This document shows positions 7,599 through 16,360 of a DNA stretch of 64,000 nucleotides, in pieces; position 1 is the stretch's first letter; each line of letters starts with the position of its first letter. Made by a program: the position numbers and the translations under genes. The DNA comes from Marisediminitalea alba. Lineage in GTDB: Bacteria; Pseudomonadota; Gammaproteobacteria; Enterobacterales; Alteromonadaceae. The notes below the pieces were generated by a model. That model made no database searches. It had not been told where the DNA came from and worked only from the letters and a program-made list of their open reading frames with translations. The stretch is taken from contig NZ_PVNP01000051.1 in the NCBI RefSeq assembly GCF_002993365.1, positions 1 through 64,000 of the forward strand. Direction: 5' to 3'.

Positions 7599-8620
7599 TA
7601 TAAGATTGCCTTAAACTGCTCTACCTGTTGTTGCAAAAGATAAATACGCGATTCAATGATGGCTGCCCGTTTGGTGTTGATCCAATCAAGCCACTCCTGC
7701 ATGCCCTCGCCGCTTTTGGCTGACAGCTGAATAATACGGATTTCCGGATTGACCCGTTTGGCGTACTCAATGCATTTCTCGACATCAAAATCCAGATACG
7801 GCAGCAGGTCAGTTTTATTCAGGATCATCAATTCTGAAGCATGGAACATATCCGGATACTTCAGCGGTTTGTCTTCGCCTTCGGTGACCGAAAGAATCGA
7901 CACTTTTGCCGCCTCGCCCAAATCAAACGAGGCCGGGCAAACCAGGTTACCGACATTCTCGATAAACAGCACGCCGCCGGTCATCCCGGAAAAGTTCTCC
8001 ATGGCATGACCGACCATGTGCGCATCGAGGTGGCAACCTTTGCCGGTATTGATCTGAATAGCCTGAACGCCGGTTTCGCGGATGCGGTCTGCGTCATTGG
8101 CCGTTTGCTGATCGCCTTCAATTACGCCTACGGTGTAACGGTCTTTAATGCGGTTAATGGTTTCAGTCAGTAAGGTGGTTTTACCTGATCCCGGGCTGGA
8201 AACCAGATTGAGCACAAACAACGACTGTTGTTCAAAGCGTACCCGGTTTTGCGCGGCGTACTGGTTATTTTTACCCAGAATATCCTGCTCAATTTGCACC
8301 ATTCGGCTTTGACTAAGGCCTGCCACATGGGCATGAGCAGGGCCTTTGCCGAAGTGAATGTTATCGCCATCACTTTCAATGCCGCTGTGGTCATGCTGGT
8401 CTTCATGACTGTGAGCGTGTGAATGGTCGTGACTATGTCCACCATGATGGTCGCCATGATGGTGATGATGATCATGGTCGTGATGATGATGCCCGTGGGC
8501 ATGTGAATGATCATGACTATGCCCATGAATATGAGTGTGATCATGGCTATGCCCGTGGGCGTGTCCCTCATGCCCTTCTATTTTAACTTCACCTTCTGAA
8601 CAACCGCAAACCGTACACAT
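7598..8620 (-). CDS. hypB: Hydrogenase nickel incorporation GTPase HypB
   Basis: HypB is a SIMIBI-class GTPase that inserts nickel together with HypA. The 340-residue protein begins with the high-affinity metal motif CxxCGC (MCTVCGC). Residues about 18-80 form a very histidine-rich tract with about 33 His mixed with Asp, Gly and Ser, able to store nickel or zinc. The GTPase core has P-loop [11 protein letters not shown], the CH metal site (KGCHLDAHM), ENVGN and NKTDL. It lies two bases after hypA and overlaps hoxA by one base. Confidence 0.97.
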   Translation of the reverse strand: MCTVCGCSEGEVKIEGHEGHAHGHSHDHTHIHGHSHDHSHAHGHHHHDHDHHHHHGDHHGGHSHDHSHAHSHEDQHDHSGIESDGDNIHFGKGPAHAHVAGLSQSRMVQIEQDILGKNNQYAAQNRVRFEQQSLFVLNLVSSPGSGKTTLLTETINRIKDRYTVGVIEGDQQTANDADRIRETGVQAIQINTGKGCHLDAHMVGHAMENFSGMTGGVLFIENVGNLVCPASFDLGEAAKVSILSVTEGEDKPLKYPDMFHASELMILNKTDLLPYLDFDVEKCIEYAKRVNPEIRIIQLSAKSGEGMQEWLDWINTKRAAIIESRIYLLQQQVEQFKAIL

Positions 8621-8622
8621 GT

Positions 8623-8964
8623 TTATGCCACCTCTAGTTCTTTTATTCTCATTTCTTCACCCTGCGTTATCTGTAAGTGATAACTGCCACAAACAGGGCA
8701 ACTGTCATAGCGTTGCGTGACCGGGACGGTATCCAGACACTGCAAACAGAAGGCTTTTCCCGGCATTTTTATAATGTGCAGGCTGGCGCCTTCGGCCAGA
8801 CTTCCTCTTATTACTGCATCGAAACAAAACGTTAGTGCGTCGGCTTCGATAGTGGCGAGCGGGCCAATCTCGACCCACACCGCTTTGACTTTTTCAAACG
8901 ACTGGCTCACGGCCTGTTCTTCTAATACCTGCAGGATCCCTTCTGCAATAGACATCTCATGCAT
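8623..8964 (-). CDS. hypA: Hydrogenase nickel metallochaperone HypA
   Basis: HypA is a 113-residue nickel chaperone. It begins [10 protein letters not shown], with His2 and Glu3 providing the nickel site. A zinc site follows, made by two CxxC pairs (FCLQC and CPVC) around residues 74-93. Its start overlaps the hoxV stop by eight bases, and it is followed at once by hypB, its functional partner. Confidence 0.97.
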   Translation of the reverse strand: MHEMSIAEGILQVLEEQAVSQSFEKVKAVWVEIGPLATIEADALTFCFDAVIRGSLAEGASLHIIKMPGKAFCLQCLDTVPVTQRYDSCPVCGSYHLQITQGEEMRIKELEVA

Positions 8965-10105
8965 GGACTAACTCCAACTGCCACGACACACAAGGGTCGA
9001 GAAGTTTTATCAGGGTTTCCGCCACCGGGGTTACCTGATCCCAGGGTAAATATAGCCCTTCCAGCATGGTTTTGAGACTCCCCTGGGGATGAAAATTCCA
9101 CTCAGTGGGGGCAATAATCTGGTATTTAGCTACGTGATTACGGTTATCCAGTTCAACTTTATGTAGCAGTGAACCTCTGGCCGTTTCGACTACAGAGCAG
9201 CCGCGCACGCCTGTACCCTCAGCCTGACTAAACTGATGCTGGCGGACTATTGATCTGAGCCTCATTGGCGCTGTGGTTATTTCACGGTAAAGCGAGCGCA
9301 GGCGACTTTCAATTAAAAATCCCCTGGCTTCAATATTTTGTCGAGCCCAACGGCCAGTCTCGGCCGGTGCTCCGTTAACGGTTGGCTGATGACAAAATTG
9401 TTCCGCTTCCGCAGCCTTTAACGATGTCAACACTACCGTCAGCTGTTGCGACTCAGTTAAGTTTAACGTTTTTGCGGCCAGTCCTAACGGGTATTTACCG
9501 CAGGCTTTCAACAACTGACATACCTGGGTTGATAATCCCATCGTTGCTAACGAGGATCCTGCCTGGTTGGCCGGTAATAATGGCTTAATAACCTCTTCCA
9601 GTTGCCGGGCCAATTGCTCTAGCGCCGGCTGACAACCCGCCTCACCGGATGTTGCCGAAGACAGGGTTAAACTCCAGTCAAGTTGCTTACGGCACTGATT
9701 AAACCAGTCCACCACATTACTCATTCTGGATTTATGTTGCGGCGCCCAGTTGGTCACCCAGCTAAACACTTGCTCCCGTAAAGACTCTGCAAATAATAGC
9801 GTATCCCGGGCTTGTTTGATGACTAACGTTTCGCTAATGCCAGCGGCGCTCTCTACGGCTCTGAGCGCGGCGATTAACTGCCCCATCCCGCAAATATAAA
9901 AGAGCGATGGCATCATCGCCAATACCCGATCAACCGGTTTTTCCCTGAACAGGCGGGTAACGGCAAACGGGCGGGTATTGTTTATCTCAACGGCTTTGAT
10001 ATGGTCACGGTTATAACAAATGGTTACTTGTATGCCGCCGGTAAGCGGATTAGTCGCTGTGTTATGCGCTTTACTTCCGGCAGCCAGTTCTGCAGCAATA
10101 TTCAT
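8957..10105 (-). CDS. hoxV: HoxV/HupK-type large-subunit-like maturation scaffold
   Basis: This 382-residue protein is related to the hydrogenase large subunit but is not an enzyme. Degenerate remains of both metal motifs can be seen: ICGMG near residue 71, where the large subunit has RICGxC, and DPCVSW near the C-terminus, where it has DPCxxC. One cysteine is therefore kept at each site and the other lost. HoxV/HupK in Ralstonia and Rhizobium is proposed to hold or transfer the Fe(CN)2CO unit to the MBH precursor. The ATGA overlap with hoxT and the eight-base overlap with hypA place it firmly in the operon. Confidence 0.88.
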   Translation of the reverse strand: MNIAAELAAGSKAHNTATNPLTGGIQVTICYNRDHIKAVEINNTRPFAVTRLFREKPVDRVLAMMPSLFYICGMGQLIAALRAVESAAGISETLVIKQARDTLLFAESLREQVFSWVTNWAPQHKSRMSNVVDWFNQCRKQLDWSLTLSSATSGEAGCQPALEQLARQLEEVIKPLLPANQAGSSLATMGLSTQVCQLLKACGKYPLGLAAKTLNLTESQQLTVVLTSLKAAEAEQFCHQPTVNGAPAETGRWARQNIEARGFLIESRLRSLYREITTAPMRLRSIVRQHQFSQAEGTGVRGCSVVETARGSLLHKVELDNRNHVAKYQIIAPTEWNFHPQGSLKTMLEGLYLPWDQVTPVAETLIKLLDPCVSWQLELVHA

Positions 10106-10674
10106 GGTCTGCTGTCCTCCCGCCGGGCGAAGTTGCCGGTTAAGAATGCCCGGCGACTCACCTGTGGCGTCTCATCATCGGCCACTTGCTGTGCACTCCC
10201 TGCATCACAGTCTTGTGCATCAAGCTCAGCGGCCTGGCGCATTTCGCTATGAACCGTATAGCTTTGATGTCGTTCTGAAGGCGCAACGTTTTCGGCATCA
10301 AACAACGCTGCCAACACTTCCTGCGCGGTTTCCATCGCTATGCTCTGTGATGAAAACTCAAACATCGGTGAAAACACCGAGCAGGTGGCAAAATCGCCAC
10401 ATTCTCCGGCATAAGCACGGATAAACTCGTATTGGCCGGAGGGCAATTTCTGACGAAATTTAGCACCAACCTGCTGAACGTTATGATGAGACGCCTCGCC
10501 CGGGAGCAACACAATATTCATACACCAGGGCGTAACGATAATGCCCAGCCAATTGTCTTCCCATGACAAAAATTCGGTCGCATCCACTGCGAGCTTATTA
10601 TTGTATACCGGCAGGCCTGCCATTTTGCGGGCTACCGATTCATAGAAAGCGACAACTGCTGTACCGTTTGACAC
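10102..10674 (-). CDS. hoxT: HybE/HupJ/HoxT family hydrogenase assembly chaperone
   Basis: This 190-residue protein is of the HybE/HupJ family, which helps assemble the small and large subunits before Tat export. The conserved core (TPWCMNIVLLPG near residue 48, a conserved YEFIRAY segment, then FSPMFEF) fills residues 1-150. The last 40 residues are low-complexity and acidic, probably a flexible tail. It begins two bases after hoxR ends and overlaps hoxV by four bases. Confidence 0.85.
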   Translation of the reverse strand: MSNGTAVVAFYESVARKMAGLPVYNNKLAVDATEFLSWEDNWLGIIVTPWCMNIVLLPGEASHHNVQQVGAKFRQKLPSGQYEFIRAYAGECGDFATCSVFSPMFEFSSQSIAMETAQEVLAALFDAENVAPSERHQSYTVHSEMRQAAELDAQDCDAGSAQQVADDETPQVSRRAFLTGNFARREDSRP

Positions 10675-10676
10675 TG

Positions 10677-10898
10677 TTAGTCCTCTATCACCATAAACTG
10701 ATCGCGGTCACCATCACATTCCGGACACCGCCAATGGTCAGGCAGGTCGACAAACGCCGTGCCTGGTGGAATTTGCCAGACCTCATCACCTTCCGCCGGG
10801 TCGTAAACATACCAGCATATCTTGCATTCCAGTCTGGCCTGCTTATCTATCCGGCTGGCGTCGCCTAAATAACTGCCTTCAAAACCCTGAAAACTCAT
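10677..10898 (-). CDS. hoxR: Rubredoxin HoxR/HupI
   Basis: This 73-residue rubredoxin has CKICWYVYDP and WRCPECDG providing four cysteine ligands for one iron. A short N-terminal extension precedes the rubredoxin fold. HoxR/HupI rubredoxins in other uptake hydrogenase operons are needed for hydrogenase made in air, probably as a redox helper for small-subunit Fe-S assembly, which fits the oxygen-tolerant enzyme encoded here. It lies between hoxQ (9 bases) and hoxT (2 bases). Confidence 0.93.
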   Translation of the reverse strand: MSFQGFEGSYLGDASRIDKQARLECKICWYVYDPAEGDEVWQIPPGTAFVDLPDHWRCPECDGDRDQFMVIED

Positions 10899-10907
10899 TC
10901 TGCCTTC

Positions 10908-11771
10908 CTATACCAGTGCATCGCGAATTTCAGACAGACGGACCGCTGAATCGGCCAGATCCTCGGGGGCGGCGCAAGCCACTGCGGGTATTGCCACAAT
11001 TTCCAGAGTGTCCAGGATTAGTTGGTCGGTACTGTTGTAATACTGCACTCGCCACAGGCCATCCACCTGAGTCGACGTGATCCGGCAGTTGCCGTATCCG
11101 CGGGACAAAATGGTGACACTGCCGGTACCGGTAGTTTCGGTCAGACTGTAGTGGTCTTCAGGCGAAAAAGGTAACAACGACAGGTTTATTACATGCGAAG
11201 CCATCCCTGGGTCGCGCTGGTAGTCAACTGAGGTATCCGCAATTTCTATCAATACTGAAGGCGCATTCAGTAGTCCTTCTGGCAGGCTGGCGATTCGGGC
11301 GGGTAAATCCACCTTAGTGGCAAATGCCTGGTCTTTCACACATTCGGGGATCTCTGCCACCTCAATAGCTTCTGCAGTCACGTTACCCTGCTCGTCAAAG
11401 GTACGTAAACGCCAGATACCGGCCATTACCGTTTCCTGAATTCTGACCGGCTTATCGCCATCGATCAGAACGCTCACCTCGCCTTCACCGAGGATTTGAT
11501 TAAGCAGGTTTAAGTCTGCCTCTGGTAGCTCAGTAAGCGTCATAATGCTGCTCTGACCGTTTTCGTTGATCTGGCCAAGCATAATCTGGATATCGGCGAG
11601 GATACTCATGGCCTGAGGGCAACGTTCCAGCTCACTTTCTTCCGGAAACGATGGCATATCATAGGTGTTCATTTCCGATGGCATCTTCATGTAATCAAGC
11701 ACCATGTCGCCTTCTGACTGGCTGCCCGGCCCGATTGGGACATTGACGATGTTTATACTGTTATCACGCAT
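10908..11771 (-). CDS. hoxQ: HyaF/HupH/HoxQ family small-subunit maturation factor
   Basis: This 287-residue protein is of the HyaF/HupH/HoxQ family, proposed to work with the HyaE-like HoxO as a chaperone for the small-subunit precursor. The N-terminal region carries SINIVNVPIGPGSQSEGD. The C-terminal half contains the conserved LPFSPEDHYSL and WRVQYYNSTDQLILDTLEI segments. No catalytic motif is seen. It lies 9 bases after hoxO and 9 before hoxR, as in hox/hup operons elsewhere. Confidence 0.9.
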   Translation of the reverse strand: MRDNSINIVNVPIGPGSQSEGDMVLDYMKMPSEMNTYDMPSFPEESELERCPQAMSILADIQIMLGQINENGQSSIMTLTELPEADLNLLNQILGEGEVSVLIDGDKPVRIQETVMAGIWRLRTFDEQGNVTAEAIEVAEIPECVKDQAFATKVDLPARIASLPEGLLNAPSVLIEIADTSVDYQRDPGMASHVINLSLLPFSPEDHYSLTETTGTGSVTILSRGYGNCRITSTQVDGLWRVQYYNSTDQLILDTLEIVAIPAVACAAPEDLADSAVRLSEIRDALV

Positions 11772-11780
11772 GTTGTTCCC

Positions 11781-12212
11781 CTATTGTCCGCAACTTTTAC
11801 TCACCGGATTAAACACTACCGGAATACCGATACCCGGATCAGGGCGGGGCTCCAGCGTCAGAATTCGATTGATTTCGTGTACGTAGTCATCCCAGTTTTG
11901 CACTTTGGTAATGGCGTCGAGATACTGGCCATGCTTAAGAAACACCAGTGCCGGCCACGCCATAAAGTTATAACGGCCGCGACAGGCGGTTTGAATATCT
12001 TCAGATACCACCGCCGGGGTAAGCTGAGGAAACTGTTTGATCAGCTCTGGCAGGATCACAGCTACATCCAGGCTTTCCGGAAAGCGTTTAGGATCTTCGG
12101 TTAAAAACAGTACACTAATTGGTGTCTGCTCTATGAAACCTTCAAAATTATCGTCATCGAGTAAAGGGTAACCTAACTCGTCGATAAGACGATTGATCAG
12201 CGGTGAGTTCAT
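11781..12212 (-). CDS. hoxO: HyaE/HupG/HoxO thioredoxin-like small-subunit chaperone
   Basis: This 143-residue HyaE-family protein has a thioredoxin-like fold without a CxxC redox site, recognised by the FMAWPALVFLKHGQYLDAI segment near residue 90. In E. coli and Ralstonia these proteins bind the Tat signal of the hydrogenase small subunit and check its maturation before export. It lies 19 bases after hoxL and 9 before its partner hoxQ. Confidence 0.9.
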   Translation of the reverse strand: MNSPLINRLIDELGYPLLDDDNFEGFIEQTPISVLFLTEDPKRFPESLDVAVILPELIKQFPQLTPAVVSEDIQTACRGRYNFMAWPALVFLKHGQYLDAITKVQNWDDYVHEINRILTLEPRPDPGIGIPVVFNPVSKSCGQ

Positions 12213-12231
12213 AGTGTTCTCTTATCTTGTG

Positions 12232-12540
12232 TTATTTTAAAAGCGGTTTTAAATGGTCTGGTAGCTCAGGCTCGCGCTCGACCAGATCTTTAAAGCAATC
12301 GTCGAGATCAACACTTTGCCCGCACATCACCCGTTCTATAGCGCTGACGGCCTCTTCCACCTGTTGTGCCCGCGCTTCAGTGAGCACTTCCCGGGCAGCG
12401 TCTAAAAAGACTAACAACCAATCACCTGGTACTACATCGCCCACCAGCGATATATCAATCCAGCGCTGCTCTGCGCCACGCTGACAGTAAGCCTTGTGGC
12501 TGTCGGTGTGAATTACCTGAAACGGCACGCCAATACACAT
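12232..12540 (-). CDS. hoxL: HypC-like chaperone HoxL/HupF
   Basis: This is a second HypC-family protein (102 residues). It starts MCIGVPFQV, with the essential Cys2, and carries a longer helical C-terminus than HypC. HoxL/HupF is dedicated to the membrane-bound enzyme and is thought to stabilise the HoxG precursor, particularly in air, alongside HoxV. Its ATG overlaps the hoxM stop by one base (TAATG). Confidence 0.92.
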   Translation of the reverse strand: MCIGVPFQVIHTDSHKAYCQRGAEQRWIDISLVGDVVPGDWLLVFLDAAREVLTEARAQQVEEAVSAIERVMCGQSVDLDDCFKDLVEREPELPDHLKPLLK

Positions 12541-13178
12541 TACTTGGTACTTTCCCCTACAGCACTGCCTATGACACGGCTATCACCGGTACGGCAGGCT
12601 GCCTGCTCATCCGGGCGGCCCTGCTCATACTCACTCAGGTTTAACTGACCCGGCGCCAGTGCCTGCGACGTCCCCGCGCTTCGTTGCGCAGAAATACCAA
12701 ACTGCGTCAGGTAGGCCAGCGCAATGTCGATAGCGGGTTGCACCTGCGCCTTTACTTCTTCGCGCAAACTGCCGCCAAAATCTTCCAGCTCAACCGGCTG
12801 ACACCCCACCAGCAACAAATCTGCCGGGTAATGACCGGTAAACTCGGCCATGGCTAACACTTCCTGAAAACCGGTCTGATGCAGACTCATCTGTTTAGCG
12901 CCCATAAATTTAGGCACTTCGTCGTTATAGATGGTTTTTAAGGTGCCTGGTGCAAGGCCGTAATCAATAGCGTCGAACACCACCAGCACATCGGCTTCCT
13001 GAACATGCTGTACCAGATAAATGCCCTGGGTACCGCCATCCATGATCTTTACGTTTTCGCCAAACTCGTAATTCTGGTTGAGCGCCTCAACACAGCGAAC
13101 ACCAAACCCCTCATCGGCCCATAACACATTGCCAATGCCCAAAATAAGTATTTGCTTTTCATTCAATCGACTTTGCAC
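12540..13178 (-). CDS. hoxM: Hydrogenase maturation endopeptidase HoxM/HyaD
   Basis: This is the endopeptidase that cuts off the C-terminal extension of HoxG after nickel is inserted. The 212-residue protein matches E. coli HyaD closely: GIGNVLWADEGFG near residue 16 supplies the first metal-sensing acid, DAIDYGL follows near 66-72, and SLHQTGFQE near 92 holds the His ligand. A polar tail of about 25 residues extends past the usual end. It is the first gene of the long maturation unit and follows a sigma-54-like site at 13232-13249. Confidence 0.95.
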   Translation of the reverse strand: MQSRLNEKQILILGIGNVLWADEGFGVRCVEALNQNYEFGENVKIMDGGTQGIYLVQHVQEADVLVVFDAIDYGLAPGTLKTIYNDEVPKFMGAKQMSLHQTGFQEVLAMAEFTGHYPADLLLVGCQPVELEDFGGSLREEVKAQVQPAIDIALAYLTQFGISAQRSAGTSQALAPGQLNLSEYEQGRPDEQAACRTGDSRVIGSAVGESTK

Positions 13179-13231
13179 GGTGTAAAACTCAAACTCTCTG
13201 GCGCTTGCGCTAATTACATTTTATTTACATA

Positions 13232-13249
13232 CATCAAGTTGCATGCCAA
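13232..13249 (-). promoter_or_regulatory. Sigma-54-like promoter before hoxM
   Basis: TTGGCATGCAACTTGAT on the minus strand matches the -24/-12 consensus (TTGGCAC-N5-TTGC) with the correct 10-base gap between elements. The -12 GC is GA, which weakens it. It lies about 55 bp upstream of the hoxM start, in a position HoxA could act on. Confidence 0.45.
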
Positions 13250-13297
13250 CTTAGTAAAAAATCAGGAATCACCGTATGGCGGGGTGTCACGGGGGGC

Positions 13298-13309
13298 GTT
13301 ACAAGTAAC
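13298..13309. promoter_or_regulatory. Short perfect palindrome upstream of the hoxM promoter
   Basis: GTTACAAGTAAC is a perfect inverted repeat (5-bp arms, 2-bp centre) about 50-75 bp upstream of the sigma-54-like site. That is a plausible place for an activator such as HoxA. No direct evidence of binding. Confidence 0.3.
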
Positions 13310-13364
13310 CACAATAATATAAAGGATATAGATATAACAACACTATTCACCAATTGGAAAGTTA

Positions 13365-13691
13365 CTAACCACCCTCTTTAACAAATCGGCGGCTGGCATC
13401 GTACAGCTCCCAAAGCTGTTGTTTTTCCAACCAAAACATCGGCGTAGTCTGAAAGTGTCGGGCCAGTCTGATAGCGGTATCGGCAGAGATCGCACGTTGG
13501 CCTTTGATAATTTCGTGTACACGTCGGCGGGATATGCCTAACAGTCGCGCCAGCTCAGACTGGCTGATATGCAGCGGTTTAAGATAACAACGCTCAAGAA
13601 ATATACCGGGATGTTCAGGCTTGCGACTACTCAGGCAGTGGCTGCGAACATTGAGATTGAAGGCTGTCATCCGGTTGCTCAGAATAGTCAT
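13365..13691 (-). CDS. Orphan HigA-like XRE antitoxin/regulator inside the hydrogenase block
   Basis: The gene encodes 108 residues. After a basic N-terminus comes the HigA-family motif KPEHPGIFL (about residues 24-32). An XRE helix-turn-helix (SQSELARLLGISRRRVHEII, about 43-62) and the family's C-terminal segment PMFWLEKQQLWELY follow. HigA antitoxins are normally encoded just after a HigB toxin. Here the upstream 67 bases hold the hoxZ terminator and there is no room for higB. It separates the hoxKGZ unit from hoxM. The start could be 13691 or the in-frame ATG at 13670; neither has a good ribosome site. It may regulate transcription locally, or be a stranded remnant. Confidence 0.75.
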   Translation of the reverse strand: MTILSNRMTAFNLNVRSHCLSSRKPEHPGIFLERCYLKPLHISQSELARLLGISRRRVHEIIKGQRAISADTAIRLARHFQTTPMFWLEKQQLWELYDASRRFVKEGG

Positions 13692-13702
13692 TAAAATGGG
13701 TT

Positions 13703-13746
13703 AAAGAAAAAGGGACGCAGGCGGGGTCAACAATTGCCTGCATCCC
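13703..13746 (-). terminator. Rho-independent terminator after hoxZ
   Basis: On the minus strand an 11-bp stem with one mismatch (GGGATGCAGGC / GCCTGCGTCCC) is followed by TTTTTCTTT. It starts 12 bases after the hoxZ stop and ends the hoxKGZ structural unit. Confidence 0.85.
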
Positions 13747-13757
13747 TCTGAGGAGCC

Positions 13758-14516
13758 TCAATCCGGCTTATCGTCCTTAAACATCCGCCAGCCGCTGATC
13801 ATGGTGGAGATCAGACTTTGACGTGACATGATGTCTTCACGAATTGCCACATAGACATGGATCATAATAAAAGTGATCAGATACCACATGCCCAGGCGAT
13901 GCCAGGTATGCACATCCTGACTCTGGCCAAACAGCGGGATCACCCAGCCAAACAACGTATCCTGCCAGCTTCCCTGCCCGGCACCTTCACTGTAAAGCGC
14001 AAAGCCTGTGAAGATCATAAAGATCATGCCGAGGATGAAGAAAAAGAACATGCCCAGTTGTGCCAGCGGGTTGTGACCGATGTACTTCTTGGGCGTCTTT
14101 TCCATAAACAGGTACCAGCGTACCTCGTGCCATACCTCTTTCCACCAGGCTTTCACAAAAAACTTGGGGAAGAACAGTTCACGGGAATGATGGTTCCCTA
14201 CCAGTGCCCAGTACAACCGGCCGATAAAGCCCACGGTTACCACGTAAGCCGCGGCAAAGTGGGCAAAGCGAATGTAACCCATCAGGAAATTATCGCTGGC
14301 TTCCCCCGGTAAAGTGGGTAAAGGCTGACCGATAAAATACCCCGTCACGCACAGCGTGATGATGGAAAACACGGTTATCCAGTGCCATAAGCGCACTGGC
14401 GCCTCATAAACATAGACCGCGGTTTGACGGCGGGTGATAACCTTCTCATCACCACTGTGATGGTTATCCGTAAGCTGACTTCTCTCAACAGCTTTGCTTT
14501 TCACTGACGTAGACAT
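13758..14516 (-). CDS. hoxZ: Hydrogenase b-type cytochrome subunit HoxZ/HyaC
   Basis: This membrane di-haem cytochrome b anchors the hydrogenase and passes its electrons to the quinone pool. The 252-residue protein has a polar N-terminus of about 30 residues. Four membrane helices follow, with likely haem-ligating histidines in APVRLWHWITVF (helix 1), RFAHFAAAYVV (helix 2), DVHTWHRLGMWY and IMIHVYVAI (helix 4). It is the third gene of the structural unit, 35 bases after hoxG, in the same place as hyaC in E. coli. Confidence 0.95.
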   Translation of the reverse strand: MSTSVKSKAVERSQLTDNHHSGDEKVITRRQTAVYVYEAPVRLWHWITVFSIITLCVTGYFIGQPLPTLPGEASDNFLMGYIRFAHFAAAYVVTVGFIGRLYWALVGNHHSRELFFPKFFVKAWWKEVWHEVRWYLFMEKTPKKYIGHNPLAQLGMFFFFILGMIFMIFTGFALYSEGAGQGSWQDTLFGWVIPLFGQSQDVHTWHRLGMWYLITFIMIHVYVAIREDIMSRQSLISTMISGWRMFKDDKPD

Positions 14517-14551
14517 AATTGAGTCTCCAGAGAGAGCAACAGAGTGCTCTC

Positions 14552-16360
14552 TTAACGAATTTTCACTTTAGTCAGTTCCTGACCGTCTTCACTCATTACG
14601 TGTGTGGAACAGGCCAGACACGGGTCAAAGCTGTGTAAAGTTCGCAGGATTTCAACCGGCTCATCAGGGCGCTCCATGGGCGTATTAAGCAATGACGCTT
14701 CAAACGCACCGATATTGCCTTCTGAATCACGTGGAGAACCATTCCAGGTAGTCGGTACCACTGCCTGATAGTTTTCAATTTTACCGTCTTTAATCTTAAT
14801 CCAGTGACCCAGTGCACCGCGCGGCGCCTCGTTGGTGCCCACACCCTTGGCTTCTTTCGGCCAGGTTTTTGGATCCCATTTTTCCACATTGGCGGTAGAG
14901 GTATCACCGTTTTTAATGTTATTGACCAACTGATGCCAGTCATCCAGCATAGAGTCGACACACAGCTCAGAATCCAGTGCTCGCGCCAGGGTTCGGCCCA
15001 GCGTTGAAGGCAGGAACTGTTTTAAACCGAGGTCCATACCAGTGGCCTGGTTAAACGCCGACAGTGAGCGGTCAACTTGTTCCTGAACGTACTCTTTGCC
15101 AGAAGCATAAGCCACGATGTAGCGAGACAGCGGGCCCACTTCCATGGCATGACCTTTCCAGCGCGGTGATTTAATCCAGCTGTACTTAGCGCTTTCATCA
15201 AGCTCTTTAATATTTGTTTTGGTGCCTTTAAAGTTTGGCCCCAGTTCAAATTTCGCTTCTGTTTCACCGTCCCAGGGGTGCAGGCCTTTAGCGCCGTTAG
15301 CATACTGATACCAGCTGTGGTCCACGAACTCCTGAATTTCATCCGGATTACGCACATCCACCGGGTGTATCTCATCCCAGTTGCCATTGATAATCGCGCC
15401 AGCCGGAATGAGGTCGGTGGATTTATCGCCCGGTACCACTGTGTGCGTACCATAACTCAGCACGTTAGAAGCAGCCAGACCGCCGCCGTACAGCCAGTCT
15501 TTATAAAGCGTTGCAATAGCAATCACGTCCGGAATATAAACGTTCTTAATGAAGGCTTCGGCCTCGCGAATACGCTCCAGCACAAAGTTCAGGCTGGTCA
15601 TATTGACTGGCGCGCCGGATGAGCCGGTACCGTCGAGATTAATCGCACATGGCACACCGCCAACCATAAAGTTAGGGTGTGGGTTCTTACCGCCGAAGAT
15701 AGTGTGGATCTTAACGATCTCTTTTTGCATATCCAGCGCTTCAAGGTAGTGCGCCACCGCCATCAAATCCGCTTCAGGCGGCAGTTTATAAGCCGGGTTA
15801 CTCCAGTAACCATTAGCAAATAACCCTAACTGGCCGCTTTCGATAAACTTCTTAATGCGGGTTTGCACGTCGCGGAAATAACCCGGACTGGACAGTGGAT
15901 GTGACGACGATATTTTCTGCTGTAGGGCAGAGGTAGCTTTCGGATCGGCTTTCAGCGCATTAACCGGGTTCACCCAGTCCAGCGCATGTAGGTGATAAAA
16001 GTGCACCACATGATCGTGGATATTCAGGGTCTTATCCATCAGATGCCGAATAAGGTGCGCATTTAACGGAATATCAATGCCCAGCGCATCTTCTACCGCA
16101 CGCACACTGGTGAGTGCGTGACAACCGGTACACACTCCACAAATACGTTCAACGAATGCCCAGGCATCACGCGGGTCACGGCCTTTTAAAATGACTTCCA
16201 GACCTCGCCACATGGTGCCGGTGGATACCGCATTGCGGATAATGTTGTTGTCGTCAACGTTAACCTCGCAGCGCATGTGACCTTCAATACGTGTCACCGG
16301 GTCCACCACAATACGGCGGCCAGAACTGTCGAGTAATTTAGAATTTAACGGCGTGTTCAT
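14552..16360 (-). CDS. hoxG: [NiFe] uptake hydrogenase large subunit HoxG/HyaB
   Basis: This is the catalytic subunit holding the NiFe(CN)2CO centre that splits H2. The 602-residue protein has the L1 motif [10 protein letters not shown] near residue 88 and the L2 motif DPCLACSTH at the C-terminus, giving four cysteine ligands. After the L2 His there is a 15-residue extension ending KVKIR that HoxM would remove. Length and motifs match the group 1d (Hyd-1/MBH) class. Its ATG overlaps the hoxK stop by one base. Confidence 0.97.
   Translation of the reverse strand: MNTPLNSKLLDSSGRRIVVDPVTRIEGHMRCEVNVDDNNIIRNAVSTGTMWRGLEVILKGRDPRDAWAFVERICGVCTGCHALTSVRAVEDALGIDIPLNAHLIRHLMDKTLNIHDHVVHFYHLHALDWVNPVNALKADPKATSALQQKISSSHPLSSPGYFRDVQTRIKKFIESGQLGLFANGYWSNPAYKLPPEADLMAVAHYLEALDMQKEIVKIHTIFGGKNPHPNFMVGGVPCAINLDGTGSSGAPVNMTSLNFVLERIREAEAFIKNVYIPDVIAIATLYKDWLYGGGLAASNVLSYGTHTVVPGDKSTDLIPAGAIINGNWDEIHPVDVRNPDEIQEFVDHSWYQYANGAKGLHPWDGETEAKFELGPNFKGTKTNIKELDESAKYSWIKSPRWKGHAMEVGPLSRYIVAYASGKEYVQEQVDRSLSAFNQATGMDLGLKQFLPSTLGRTLARALDSELCVDSMLDDWHQLVNNIKNGDTSTANVEKWDPKTWPKEAKGVGTNEAPRGALGHWIKIKDGKIENYQAVVPTTWNGSPRDSEGNIGAFEASLLNTPMERPDEPVEILRTLHSFDPCLACSTHVMSEDGQELTKVKIR

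Noticed and set aside
8400..8580. His-codon repeat in hypB as a tandem DNA repeat or CRISPR-like array
   Set aside because: The period is irregular and it is fully explained by the His/Asp-rich coding tract.
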